Shown here in pieces: positions 9,219-19,457 of a DNA stretch of 64,000 bases. The position numbers were made by a program, and so were the translations under genes. The notes under the pieces were generated by a model that was not told the DNA's origin, searched no databases, and was given only the letters and a program-made list of their open reading frames with translations. The DNA is from Histomonas meleagridis (lineage: Eukaryota; Parabasalia; Tritrichomonadida; Dientamoebidae), in NCBI GenBank assembly GCA_020186115.1, contig WSYJ01000153.1, forward strand, positions 248,001-312,000, given 5' to 3'. Every line of letters begins with the position of its first letter. Within the stretch, counting starts at the first letter, position 1.

Positions 9219-12200
9219 ATGGAACAGAAAAACAATGAAAAAAAATTAAAAAATGCTTTAAAAATAACCATGGCAAAAAACAAAGAAATGGAAACAAACT
9301 TACAAAAATTGAATCAAGAAATTGAAGAAAAAAACATGAAGATTACAATTTATGAAAAAATGATAAATGATTTTACTTTGGAAAAAGAAAATTCAAAAAA
9401 AGATCAAAAAGCTAGTAACGAATCATCAAATTCTGTCATTTCAAATGGGGAAGTTTTAAATGAAAAAGATCTTATTGAAAAAATTAATGCACTTACAGAA
9501 GAAAATAAAACGCTAGCACAAAAAGCAAATGATGCTGAGGAGCTTGCGGAAATTATCCAAGAAATCCAAAAAGACAATGAAAAAGTTATTTCTGAAAAAG
9601 ATGATGAAATTCAACAGCTTAAAACCCAAATTGAAGAGAAAGAAAAAGAAATTGGAGTATTAATTGAAGAATTTGATAAAGTTCGACCAGCGAATGATTC
9701 AGCAAAACAAAATGAGAATGATCAAATAACTGAAAACAAAATCAAAGAACTCGAAAAAGAAATAGAAGAGTTAAAATCAAGTAACAACAGACAAAATGAA
9801 GAAAATGAACAAATTATAAACGATCTTAAAGAATATATTGAAGAACTTGAAAAAGATAAAGAAAATATGGAAGAGAATCAAGTAATTGCAGAATTAGAAA
9901 AAGAAAAAGAAGAGCTAAAAAAAGAAAATGAAGAACTAAAAGAAGCACTTGAAGAAAGTATGCAAAGCAAAGAACATGAAGAACAAAATGAAAATGAATT
10001 TATTGATAAAATAACTGAATTAGAAAAAGAAAATGAAGAACTTAAATCCATTAAAACAACATTAGAAGAAAATATTCAAAATAAAGAACAAAATGAAAAC
10101 GAATTTATTGATAAAATAACTGAATTAGAGAAGGAAAATGAAGAACTTAAATCCATTAAAACAACATTAGAAGAAAATATTCAAAATAAAGAACAAAATA
10201 ACAGCGAATATGATAATAAGATAAATGAATTATTAAAAGAAAATGAAGAACTGAAATCCATTAAAATGCAACTTGAAGAGAATATGCAAAACAAGGAACA
10301 AAATGAAAATGAATTTATTGATAAAATAAATGAATTAGAAAAAGAAAATGAAGAACTAAAATATATTAAAACAACATTAGAAGAAAATATTCAAAGCAAA
10401 GAACAAAATGAAAGTGAATTTAATAATAAAATTAAAGAATATGACAACAAAATCGAAGAACTTAAATCAATTAAACTGCAGCTTGAAGAAAGTATTCAAA
10501 GTAAAGAACAAAATGAAAATGAAATTAATAATAAAATAAATGAATTAGAAAAAGAAAATGAAGAATTGAAATCAATTAAATTATCGCTTGAAGAAAGTAT
10601 TCAAAGGAAAGAACAAAATGAAAATGAAATTAATAATAAGATAAATGAATTATTAAAAGAAAATGAAGATCTTAAATCTAATAAATTAATATTGGAAGAA
10701 AGAATTCAAAACAAAGAACAAAATGAAAATGAAATTAATAATAAAATAAATGAATTATTAAAAGAAAATGAAGAACTTAAATCTAATAAAGTACAACTTG
10801 AAGAGAATATACAAAGTAAAGAACAAAATGAAAATGAAATTAATAATAAAATAAATGAATTAGAAAAAGAAAATGAAGAATTGAAATCAATTAAAATACA
10901 ACTTGAAGAGAATATACAAAGTAAAGAACAAAATGAAAATGAAATTAACAATAAAATAAATGAATTATTAAAAGAAAATGAAGATCTTAAATCTAATAAA
11001 TTAACATTAGAAGAAAGTATTCAAAACAAGGAACAAAATGAAAATGAAAATAACAATAAAATAAGCGAATTAGAAAAAGAAATTGAAGAACTTAAATCTA
11101 TTAAAACAACATTAGAAGAAAGAATTCAAAATAAAGAACAAAATGAAAATGAAATTAATAATAAAATAAATGAATTAGAAAAGGAAATTGAAGAACTTAA
11201 ATCTATCAAATCAACATTAGAAGAAAATATAAAATCTAAAGAACAAAATAACAACGAAAATAATGATAAAATAAATGAATTAGAAAACGAAATTGAAGAA
11301 CTTAAACAAATTAAAGCATCGCTCGAAGAAAATATTCAAAGTAAAGAACAAAATAATAATCAAAATAACGATAAGATAAACGAATTAGAGAAGGAAAACG
11401 AAGAACTTAAATCTGTTAAATCAATCTTAGAAGAAAATATTAAAGATAAAGAACAAAGTGAAAATGAATTTATTAATAAAATTAAAGAATATGAAAAAGA
11501 AATCGAAGAACTTAAAGCAATTAAAACACAACTTGAAGAGAATATACAAAACAAAGAACAAAGTGAAAAAGAAAATTTGAGTAAGATAAATGAATTAGAA
11601 AAAGAAAACGAAGAAATAAAATCTATCAAATCATCGCTAGAAGAAAGTATTCAAAATAAAGAACAAAGTGAAAATGAAATTAATAATAAAATAAATGAAT
11701 TAGAAAAAGAAATTGAAGAGTTGAAATCTATCAAATCAGCATTGGAAGAAAATATACAAATTAAAGAACAAAATGAAAATGAACATAATGATAAAATAAA
11801 TGAATTATTAAAAGAACTTGAAGAATTAAAATCACGCAAAACAATGTTAGAAGAAAATATACAAAACAAAGAACAAAATGAAAACGAATATAATAAAAAA
11901 ATTAAAGAATATGAAAACGAAGTCGAAGAATTAAAATCGATCAAATCATCACTAGAAGAGAATATTCAAAATAATAAGCAAGTAGAGCTAGAGAATAATA
12001 AGAGAATTATAGAATTAGAAAAAGAAAACGAAGAACTTAAGTCGATTAAATCAACGTTAGAAGAGAATATTCAAAATAAAGAACAAAACGAAAGTGAATA
12101 TAATAATAAAATTAAAGAATATGAAAATGAAATCGAAGAACTTAAAACAATTAAATTACAACTTGAGGAGAATATCCAAAATAAGGAACAAAATTCCAAT

Positions 12201-15200
12201 GAAAACTTAAATAAGATAAATGAATATGAAAAAGAAATCGAAGAACTAAAATCAAATCAAGCACAACTTGAAGAGAATATACAAAACAAAGAACAAAGTG
12301 AAAAAGAAAATTTGAGTAAGATAAATGAATTAGAAAAAGAAAACGAAGAACTTAAGTGGATTAAATCAACGTTAGAAGAGAATATACAAAATAAAGAACA
12401 AAATGAAAATGAAAATAATAATAAAATTAAAGAATATGAAAATGAAATCGAAAAACTTAAAACAATTAAATTACAACTTGAGGAGAATATCCAAAATAAA
12501 GAACAAAACGAAAGTGAATATAATAATAAAATTAAAGAATATGAAAACAAAATCGAAGAACTTAAAACAATTAAATTACAACTTGAAGAAAACATTCAAA
12601 ATAAAGAACAAAATTCCAATGAAAATATGAAAAAGATAAATGAATATGAAAAAGAAATCGAAGAGTTGAAATCTATCAAATCAGCGTTAGAAGAAAATAT
12701 ACAAATTAAAGAGCAAAACGAAAATGAACATAATGATAAAATAAATGAATTATTAAAAGAACTTGAAGAATTAAAATCACACAAAACAACGTTAGAAGAA
12801 AATATACAAAACAAAGAACAAAATGAAAACGAATATAATAAAAAAATTAAAGAATATGAAAGCGAAGTTGAAGAATTAAAATCGATTAAATCATCACTAG
12901 AAGAGAATATCCAAAATAAAGAACAAAATATTCATGAAAACTTAAGCAAAATAAATGAATTAGAAAAAGAAAATGAAGAATTAAAAACTCTTAGAACACA
13001 ACTTGAAGAAAGCATTCAAGATAAAGAGCAAAACGAAAATGAATATAATGATAAAATTAAAGAATTATCAAAAGAACTTGAAGAATTAAAATCAAGCAAA
13101 ACAACGTTAGAAGAAAGAATACAAAACAAAGAACAAAGCGAAAACGAATTTATTAATAAAATAACTGAAATAGAAAAAGAAAACGAAGAACTGAAATCAA
13201 TTAAATCATCTTTAGAAGAAAGTATTCAAAAGAAAGAACAAAGTGAAGACGAATATAATAATAAAATTAAAGAATATGAAAGCGAAGTAGAAGAACTTAA
13301 AGCAATCAAAACACAACTCGAAGAAAGTATTCAAAACAAAGAACAAAATGAAAATGAATTTATTAATAAAATAACTGAAATAGAAAAAGAAAATGAAGAA
13401 TTAAAATCTATTAAAGCAACATTAGAAGAAAATATTCAAAACAAGGAACAAAATGAAAATGAAAATAACAATAAAATAAGCGAATTAGAAAAAGAAATTG
13501 AAGAACTTAAATCTATTAAAACAACATTGGAAGAAAGAATTCAAAATAAAGAACAAAATGAAAATGAAATTAATAATAAAATAAATGAATTAGAAAACGA
13601 AATTGAACAATTGAAATCAATTAAAATGCAACTTGAAGAGAATATTCAAAATAAAGAACAAAATGAAAATGAAAACAACAACAAAATAAGCGAATTAGAA
13701 AAAGAAATTGAAAAACTTAAATCTATTAAAACAACATTAGAAGAAAGAATTCAAAACAAGGAACAAAATGAAAATGAAATTAATAATAAAATAAATGAAT
13801 TATTAAAAGAAAATGAAGAACTTAAATCTAATAAAGTACAACTTGAAGAGAATATACAAAATAAAGAACAAAATGAAAACGAAAATAATAATAAAATAAG
13901 CGAATTAGAAAAAGAAATTGAAGGACTTAAATCTAATAAATTAACATTAGAAGAAAGAATTCAAAACAAAGAACAAAATGAAAATGAATTCAACAATAAA
14001 ATAAATGAATTAGAAAAGGAAAATGAAGAACTTAAATCTATCAAATCAACATTAGAAGAAAACATAAAATCTAAAGAGAAAAATGAAGTTGAATGTAATA
14101 ATCGAATTAAAGAATATGAAAACGAAATTGAAGAACTTAAATCGATTAAATCAGAATTAGAAGAAAACATAAAATCTAAAGAACAAAATAACAACGAAAA
14201 TAAAGATAAAATAAATGAATTATTAAAAGAAAACGAAGAATTTAAAGTAATTAAAGTAAAACTCGAAAAAGAAAACAAAGAAAATCAAGAAATGATAAAA
14301 GATATGGAAGAAAAGTATAATAATGAAAAGGAAACATTACTTCAAAAAGCTCGAAATTCTATTCAGAAACTTAAGAATGAACTTGAAAATATTACACAAG
14401 AAAACACGCATAAAAATGAAGAAATATCACGATTAGAAAAAGTTACAGAAGAAACACAACAAAAATATAAAGAACAAATAAATAAAACATCAAAAGAAAA
14501 CGAAGAACTAAAAGTAATTAATGCAAAACTCGAAAAAGAAAACAAAGAAAATCAAGAATTAGCAAAAACAATGCAAGAAAAACTTAATAATGAAAAGGAA
14601 ACTATACTTCAAAAAGCAAGAAATTCTATTCAGAAACTTAAAAATGAAAATGAAAATATAACAAAAGAAAATGAACAACTTAAATCAATTAAATCAACAT
14701 TGGAAGAGAGCATACAAATTAAAGATAAAAGCATAAATGAAAATAATAATAAACTTAAAGAATATGAAAAAGAAATAGAAGAATTAAAGACAATAAAAAC
14801 AAAACTTGAAAAAGAAGTTGAAGAAAAACAAAACAAAGAACATTCAAATCAAGAATTAATGAAAACAATGCAAGAAAAGTTTAATAATGAAAAAGAAACA
14901 TTACTGCAAAAAGCGCGAAATTCTATTCAGAAACTTAAGAATGAACTTGAAAATATAACACAAGAAAACACACATAAAAATGAAGAAATTCAGCAAAAGT
15001 ATAATGAGCAAATAAACAAAATGTCAAAAGAAATCGAAGAATTAAAAACAGTTAAATTAGCATTGGAAGAGAACATAAAATCTAAAGAGAAAAATATAAA
15101 TGAAAACAACAATAGAATTAAAGAATATGAAAACGAAAATGAAGAACTAAAATCAATTAAAGTAAAACTTGAAAAGGAAAACAAAGAAAATCAAGAAATG

Positions 15201-16976
15201 ATAAAAGATATGGAAGAAAAGTTTAATAATGAAAAAGAAACATTACTTCAAAAAGCGCGAAATTCTATTCAGAAACTTAAGAATGAACTTGAAAATATTA
15301 CACAAGAAAACACACATAAAAATGAAGAAATGCAGCAAAAGTACAATGAGCAAATAAACAAAATGTCAAAAGAAATCGAAGAATTAGAAACAGTTAAATT
15401 AGCATTGGAAGAGAACGTACAATCTAAAGAACAAACCAACAACGAAAATAAAGATAAAATAAATGAATTATTAAAAGAAAACGAAGAACTTAAAGAAATT
15501 AAAGCAAAACTTGAACAAGAAAACAAAGAAAATCAAGAAATGATAAAAGATATGGAAGAAAAGTATAATAATGAAAAAGAAACATTACTTCAAAAAGCTC
15601 GAAATTCTATTCAGAAACTTAAGAATGAACTTGAAAATATTACACAAGAAAACACGCATAAAAATGAAGAAATATCACGATTAGAAAAAGTTACAGAAGA
15701 AACGCAACAAAAATATAATGAACAAATTAGTAAATATGAAAACGAAATTAAAGAATTAAAATCAATTAAATTAACATTAGAAAATAATATTCAAAACAAA
15801 GAACAAAATGAAAATGAAATTAATAATAAAATAAATGAATTAGAAAAGGAAAATGAAGAACTTAAATCGATTAAATCAACATTAGAAGAAAACATAAAAT
15901 CTAAAGAGAAAAATAACGACGAAAATAAAGATAAAATAAATGAATTATTAAAAGAAAATGAAGAATTTAAAGTAATTAAAGTAAAACTTGAACAAGAAAA
16001 CAAAGAAAATCAAGAAATGATAAAAGATATGGAAGAAAAGTATAATAATGAAAAGGAAACATTACTTCAAAAAGCTCGAAATTCTATTCAGAAACTTAAG
16101 AATGAACTTGAAAATATTACACAAGAAAACACACATAAAAATGAAGAAATATCACGATTAGAAAAAGTTACAGAAGAAACACAACAAAAATACAACGAAC
16201 AAATCAACAAAATATTGAAAGAAAACGAAGAACTAAAATCAATTAAAACAAAACTCGAAACAAAAAATTCAAATCAAGACTTAATACAGACACTTCAAGA
16301 CAAAGTCATTGCGCTCACAAAGGCAAACGATTTACTTACGCAATCCAACAATTCCCTCAACGAGCAAATCGCCAAAGGAAACACAACAAAAGCACAACAG
16401 GAAACACAGTTAACTGCACTTACACATCTAATTCAAGACATTGCTTCTGTCTTAGGCAACAACAATTCCATCTTCAGTAATGCCGAATCAATTATATCCA
16501 AACGCGACACGATTTATTCGAACGTCATTGAGCTTAAGAACAATGCGTCACAACTCGAAGCAAAGGATATAATAATACAACAAATGAACGATATGAAAGA
16601 TAAACTTATCGAAGAAAATAAAGTAATTCTTCTTCGAAATAAACAACTTCAAAAGGAAAATAATTCACTTCTTTCACAAGCACATGATTTAGGAAAGCAA
16701 GAAAATGTAAAAGATGAAATTGATGAACTAAAAAGATCAAATAATTCATTAAAGTTAGAAATACAAGCATTAAAAGAAGAAAAAACAAATCGAAATTATT
16801 TGAAATCGGTGTTATTGCAATTCTTTACAAGAGACACAGAGACACAGGAACAATTAATTCCCGTGATCCTCAATGTAATCGGTTGCAACCAGAACGAAGT
16901 AAATAAGTCAGTAATGAAATGGAAACAAATGCACCAAAACAAACTCATTTCGCTATTTATGAAAGATAGCACATAA
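9219..16976 (+). CDS. Giant coiled-coil golgin with C-terminal GRIP domain
   Basis: A 2585-residue protein, almost wholly coiled coil rich in E, K, N and Q. Residues ~1-255 are irregular coil. About 255-1690 is a tandem 35-residue repeat. About 1690-2350 is a second mixed repeat built around a segment containing QKARNSIQKLKN. A more complex segment precedes residues ~2527-2572, which read YLKSVLLQFF...LIPVILNVIGCNQNEV. That is a GRIP domain, including the tyrosine needed in known golgins for Arl1 binding. GRIP golgins tether vesicles at the trans-Golgi, and the long coil sets reach. Parabasalids have a very large Golgi (parabasal apparatus), which fits. The stop overlaps TAAA. The start ATG follows M3-like elements by ~50 nt. 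Confidence 0.9.
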   Translation: MEQKNNEKKLKNALKITMAKNKEMETNLQKLNQEIEEKNMKITIYEKMINDFTLEKENSKKDQKASNESSNSVISNGEVLNEKDLIEKINALTEENKTLAQKANDAEELAEIIQEIQKDNEKVISEKDDEIQQLKTQIEEKEKEIGVLIEEFDKVRPANDSAKQNENDQITENKIKELEKEIEELKSSNNRQNEENEQIINDLKEYIEELEKDKENMEENQVIAELEKEKEELKKENEELKEALEESMQSKEHEEQNENEFIDKITELEKENEELKSIKTTLEENIQNKEQNENEFIDKITELEKENEELKSIKTTLEENIQNKEQNNSEYDNKINELLKENEELKSIKMQLEENMQNKEQNENEFIDKINELEKENEELKYIKTTLEENIQSKEQNESEFNNKIKEYDNKIEELKSIKLQLEESIQSKEQNENEINNKINELEKENEELKSIKLSLEESIQRKEQNENEINNKINELLKENEDLKSNKLILEERIQNKEQNENEINNKINELLKENEELKSNKVQLEENIQSKEQNENEINNKINELEKENEELKSIKIQLEENIQSKEQNENEINNKINELLKENEDLKSNKLTLEESIQNKEQNENENNNKISELEKEIEELKSIKTTLEERIQNKEQNENEINNKINELEKEIEELKSIKSTLEENIKSKEQNNNENNDKINELENEIEELKQIKASLEENIQSKEQNNNQNNDKINELEKENEELKSVKSILEENIKDKEQSENEFINKIKEYEKEIEELKAIKTQLEENIQNKEQSEKENLSKINELEKENEEIKSIKSSLEESIQNKEQSENEINNKINELEKEIEELKSIKSALEENIQIKEQNENEHNDKINELLKELEELKSRKTMLEENIQNKEQNENEYNKKIKEYENEVEELKSIKSSLEENIQNNKQVELENNKRIIELEKENEELKSIKSTLEENIQNKEQNESEYNNKIKEYENEIEELKTIKLQLEENIQNKEQNSNENLNKINEYEKEIEELKSNQAQLEENIQNKEQSEKENLSKINELEKENEELKWIKSTLEENIQNKEQNENENNNKIKEYENEIEKLKTIKLQLEENIQNKEQNESEYNNKIKEYENKIEELKTIKLQLEENIQNKEQNSNENMKKINEYEKEIEELKSIKSALEENIQIKEQNENEHNDKINELLKELEELKSHKTTLEENIQNKEQNENEYNKKIKEYESEVEELKSIKSSLEENIQNKEQNIHENLSKINELEKENEELKTLRTQLEESIQDKEQNENEYNDKIKELSKELEELKSSKTTLEERIQNKEQSENEFINKITEIEKENEELKSIKSSLEESIQKKEQSEDEYNNKIKEYESEVEELKAIKTQLEESIQNKEQNENEFINKITEIEKENEELKSIKATLEENIQNKEQNENENNNKISELEKEIEELKSIKTTLEERIQNKEQNENEINNKINELENEIEQLKSIKMQLEENIQNKEQNENENNNKISELEKEIEKLKSIKTTLEERIQNKEQNENEINNKINELLKENEELKSNKVQLEENIQNKEQNENENNNKISELEKEIEGLKSNKLTLEERIQNKEQNENEFNNKINELEKENEELKSIKSTLEENIKSKEKNEVECNNRIKEYENEIEELKSIKSELEENIKSKEQNNNENKDKINELLKENEEFKVIKVKLEKENKENQEMIKDMEEKYNNEKETLLQKARNSIQKLKNELENITQENTHKNEEISRLEKVTEETQQKYKEQINKTSKENEELKVINAKLEKENKENQELAKTMQEKLNNEKETILQKARNSIQKLKNENENITKENEQLKSIKSTLEESIQIKDKSINENNNKLKEYEKEIEELKTIKTKLEKEVEEKQNKEHSNQELMKTMQEKFNNEKETLLQKARNSIQKLKNELENITQENTHKNEEIQQKYNEQINKMSKEIEELKTVKLALEENIKSKEKNINENNNRIKEYENENEELKSIKVKLEKENKENQEMIKDMEEKFNNEKETLLQKARNSIQKLKNELENITQENTHKNEEMQQKYNEQINKMSKEIEELETVKLALEENVQSKEQTNNENKDKINELLKENEELKEIKAKLEQENKENQEMIKDMEEKYNNEKETLLQKARNSIQKLKNELENITQENTHKNEEISRLEKVTEETQQKYNEQISKYENEIKELKSIKLTLENNIQNKEQNENEINNKINELEKENEELKSIKSTLEENIKSKEKNNDENKDKINELLKENEEFKVIKVKLEQENKENQEMIKDMEEKYNNEKETLLQKARNSIQKLKNELENITQENTHKNEEISRLEKVTEETQQKYNEQINKILKENEELKSIKTKLETKNSNQDLIQTLQDKVIALTKANDLLTQSNNSLNEQIAKGNTTKAQQETQLTALTHLIQDIASVLGNNNSIFSNAESIISKRDTIYSNVIELKNNASQLEAKDIIIQQMNDMKDKLIEENKVILLRNKQLQKENNSLLSQAHDLGKQENVKDEIDELKRSNNSLKLEIQALKEEKTNRNYLKSVLLQFFTRDTETQEQLIPVILNVIGCNQNEVNKSVMKWKQMHQNKLISLFMKDST
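9981..14285 (+). repeat. 41 tandem 105-bp repeats encoding 35-residue coiled-coil units
   Basis: Unit consensus at protein level is KEQNENE..NKI.ELEKENEELKSIK..LEENIQN, 35 residues or five heptads. The GAACAAAA(T/A) string that marks the unit falls at 9981, 10086, 10191, 10296 and so on to 14181. That last offset is 4200 nt, exactly 40 periods, so there is no net insertion or deletion in over 4 kb. Copies differ mainly by point changes. Confidence 0.9.
14281..16180 (+). repeat. Second golgin repeat type around QKARNSIQKLKN
   Basis: Six copies of a near-identical block encode NNEKET[LI]LQKARNSIQKLKNE, at about 14330, 14600, 14895, 15230, 15575 and 16050. Spacing is uneven because different numbers of the 35-residue units and a TQENTHKNEE segment lie between them. 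This is a higher-order duplication inside the coil. Confidence 0.8.
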
Positions 16977-17575
16977 AATGAGATTTATTAATAAAAATAA
17001 AACTATTTTTGTATATTCTATTTTGATCTTGTTGTAAGAATTGCTAAAGTTGTTCCGACTCTTGGAGATGTCCCTTCGGAAATTTTAGAACAATTAAAAT
17101 ATCCAAAAACATTTTTATTACTATTATGTCGAGAGCTGGAATATTTCAAAAAAAAATTTTATCATGATTTTTCGAAAATTCTCATTAATATATAAGTTTA
17201 AAAGATGAATTAATATGGGGTTGATATTGGCAGTTTTATAAAAAAGTAAATACATGATTGAAAAAAATTACTACAAAATCAAAGAAAGTTCGTCTGACTT
17301 TAGATATAGTAAATTATATTTGGCTTAAAATTATGAAAATATAACATATAAATTTAAAATTGTTTATATTATGACTTAAATATAAGCAAATATAAAATTC
17401 AAAGATCCTGCTGTGGGAATTGATTCTGAGAAGAACGTTTATCTAATTTAATAACTTTACTCGATTCAATTTTCAATTAGTATTTAGTCGATACCATTTT
17501 GAGTTGCTTTATACAAAAAGTGACTCTAGTCGAACAAAGCTTTTGAATTGAAAGGGTTCGTTCAATCTTAAACCC
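16977..17575. other. Intergenic, with a short protein-like stretch of uncertain origin
   Basis: Bases ~17033-17195 on the + strand are open and read VPTLGDVPSEILEQLKYPKT followed by FLLLLCRELEYFKKKF. This has a real-protein flavour and faintly recalls the end of dynein heavy chains, but I cannot support that. There is no start codon context and nothing continues it. It may be a gene relic. The remainder is AT-rich. Confidence 0.3.
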
Positions 17576-19258
17576 ATGGAAAGACTTTTCTCAATTCTGG
17601 GTATAAGAGACACTCCACAAAGGAGAGATATGGCCCAGAGAATTCTGAAGTGGTCGTTGATATTTGTTGGTATTTGTACAATAATTCAACTTTCTCAACC
17701 TGATCATCCTCAATTTTCAATTTTGTTTCCATTTAAAGCAACTTTCAAAACAATATACACCATGTTTTCTGCTACATTTGGTTTTATTGGAAGATTTTTA
17801 CATTCATCTACAGAAATTGTTGGATCAATTGAAGGCGTTTTCCAAGCCTTTGCTCGATTTTTCAAATTCATTTTTGGTGATTTCTATACTTTGATTCAAT
17901 CTGCTTTTGATCTTATCAAAGCTATAGTTACAATTCCAATTGATTTTATTGTTGATTTTTCTGCTGCCTTTGATAGACTTATGTCTATGTTCACCAAATT
18001 TTTCAAGGCAATTCTTATTACTCTTTACTCTACAGCCAAAAAAGTTATACTTCCAATTTGGAATATAATTAAAAGGTTTTTACGATTCCCCATCAAACTT
18101 CTTAAAACTCTTTTTATTCAAGCCAAATATATTGTCAGGTCCTCTTTCCAACATCTTAAAGAAGTCTCAAAGAAAAGTGTAATTCTTTTAAAGAAATTTG
18201 TTACTGTTATTTCACATCTTTCCTTCACCACGATTTTTGACGTTATGAAGACGCCATTTATCTTTCTTTATGACCTCATCCAGAAGATTATTTCTCATAT
18301 TCCATTTATGGATGCCATCAAATCATTTATTTCAATGGTATTCAGGGCACCCTATTTAATCCTTCGAATGCTTGGCACTTTTCTCAAAACTGTCGTCGTC
18401 ACTTTTTACTCTTATTTTGTTAAATCTATTTCTGCAATTGGTATCATATTAAATGAATTAGGTATTGCTATGTTTGATTATCTTTCATTACTTGGTGATT
18501 TACCCGAATTTGTTAATAAGACAAATGATTATATTAAACGAGCATTACTTTTTATTTGGGTAATTCTCAAGCCAATTGTTATATTACCATGGCGCGCCAT
18601 AGTATATATTTCCAAACTCTTTAAAATTGCGTTTAAACATATCATTAAACTCTTTGTCACAATATCCACACGAATTTATTCATATATATTACGAGTTATA
18701 CATTTCATTGACTTCAGTAAATTACGATTTTTAATTGAAATAATTAAAAAGCCAATAAAATCAATTGTTAACACAATACATAAAGTAATTAAACAAATTA
18801 ATGTCGAACGTATTAAGTCGATACTTTTAATTCCAATTAAATCTCTTCGTTATCTAATAAATAACTTATATCATCTGAAGCAATTACCACAAATTATAGC
18901 GAAATTTGTTATTAAGACAATTAATGGAATAATATTTATAATCCGTTCAATTGTTAATGGAATTGTTCGATTCATATTGAAGCCAATCCATTCATTCTTC
19001 ATGTTCATACTCGACTTACTCGATAAATTGTCGAAGGTTCCAATCGCTGGTTACGTTGCGCACATATTAAAGTTGTCATTGTATTTGCCGGTTTGGTTAA
19101 TTTCATTCGTGTTAAGGACTGTGTATTACTTCTTAACTGCTTTGATGAACTTGTTCTCGAATGACGTACGGTTCAGGAATGTTTCCGATATGTGGAGTAA
19201 TGCATGTTGGCCAAAGGATTCGGAATATTGCCAAAGGATGTTATCACAAAAAATGTAA
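17576..19258 (+). CDS. Hydrophobic protein of unknown function with many amphipathic segments
   Basis: 560 residues, not recognised. After a short basic start (MERLFSILGIRDTPQRRD) there is a likely membrane segment (WSLIFVGICTIIQLS). Then come roughly a dozen hydrophobic or amphipathic segments of 15-25 residues, separated by basic turns with prolines (KPIVILPWRAI, KKPIKSIVNTI, LIPIKSLRYL). The C-terminus is cysteine-containing (NACWPKDSEYCQRML). The pattern suggests multiple membrane-embedded or membrane-lying helices. The 240-residue protein at 25744-26466 has a similar style and may be distantly related. The upstream string TTCAATCTTAAACCC just before the ATG closely resembles one upstream of the Myb gene (43081). 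Confidence 0.75.
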   Translation: MERLFSILGIRDTPQRRDMAQRILKWSLIFVGICTIIQLSQPDHPQFSILFPFKATFKTIYTMFSATFGFIGRFLHSSTEIVGSIEGVFQAFARFFKFIFGDFYTLIQSAFDLIKAIVTIPIDFIVDFSAAFDRLMSMFTKFFKAILITLYSTAKKVILPIWNIIKRFLRFPIKLLKTLFIQAKYIVRSSFQHLKEVSKKSVILLKKFVTVISHLSFTTIFDVMKTPFIFLYDLIQKIISHIPFMDAIKSFISMVFRAPYLILRMLGTFLKTVVVTFYSYFVKSISAIGIILNELGIAMFDYLSLLGDLPEFVNKTNDYIKRALLFIWVILKPIVILPWRAIVYISKLFKIAFKHIIKLFVTISTRIYSYILRVIHFIDFSKLRFLIEIIKKPIKSIVNTIHKVIKQINVERIKSILLIPIKSLRYLINNLYHLKQLPQIIAKFVIKTINGIIFIIRSIVNGIVRFILKPIHSFFMFILDLLDKLSKVPIAGYVAHILKLSLYLPVWLISFVLRTVYYFLTALMNLFSNDVRFRNVSDMWSNACWPKDSEYCQRMLSQKM

Positions 19259-19332
19259 TTTTTATATTATGAAATTTGTAAAATAAAGAATAAAATGTTT
19301 TTTATTTTTAATGTAAGAGCTAAATACCTATA

Positions 19333-19446
19333 GAACGATAGGCAAATTAAAAACTGTTTCCCACAGAAAAAACTATCGTAATTCTGAAATTCCTATCGAT
19401 TGGTAATAAATTTGACCCGCCCCGAGAAATGAACGATAGGCAAATT
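19333..19446 (+). promoter_or_regulatory. Twin GAACGATAGGCAAATT elements (M3-like) upstream of GTPase-RCC1 gene
   Basis: The 16-mer GAACGATAGGCAAATT occurs twice exactly, at 19333-19348 and 19431-19446. Reverse-orientation CTATCGTA (near 19373) and CCTATCGAT (19392-19400) lie between. The ACGAT core matches the T. vaginalis M3 promoter motif, which is bound there by a Myb-type factor. The second copy ends 11 nt before the ATG at 19458. Confidence 0.6.
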
Positions 19447-19457
19447 CGTTTGAAGTG

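Noticed and set aside
10706-15526. Many long minus-strand open frames rich in Ser/Phe across the golgin gene
   Set aside because: They are antisense shadows of the E/K/N-rich coiled-coil repeat, with the same 105-bp period and no independent features.
17033-17195. Dynein heavy-chain C-terminal relic
   Set aside because: Only a vague resemblance (CRELEYFKK versus QEIERYNK); no second motif supports it.
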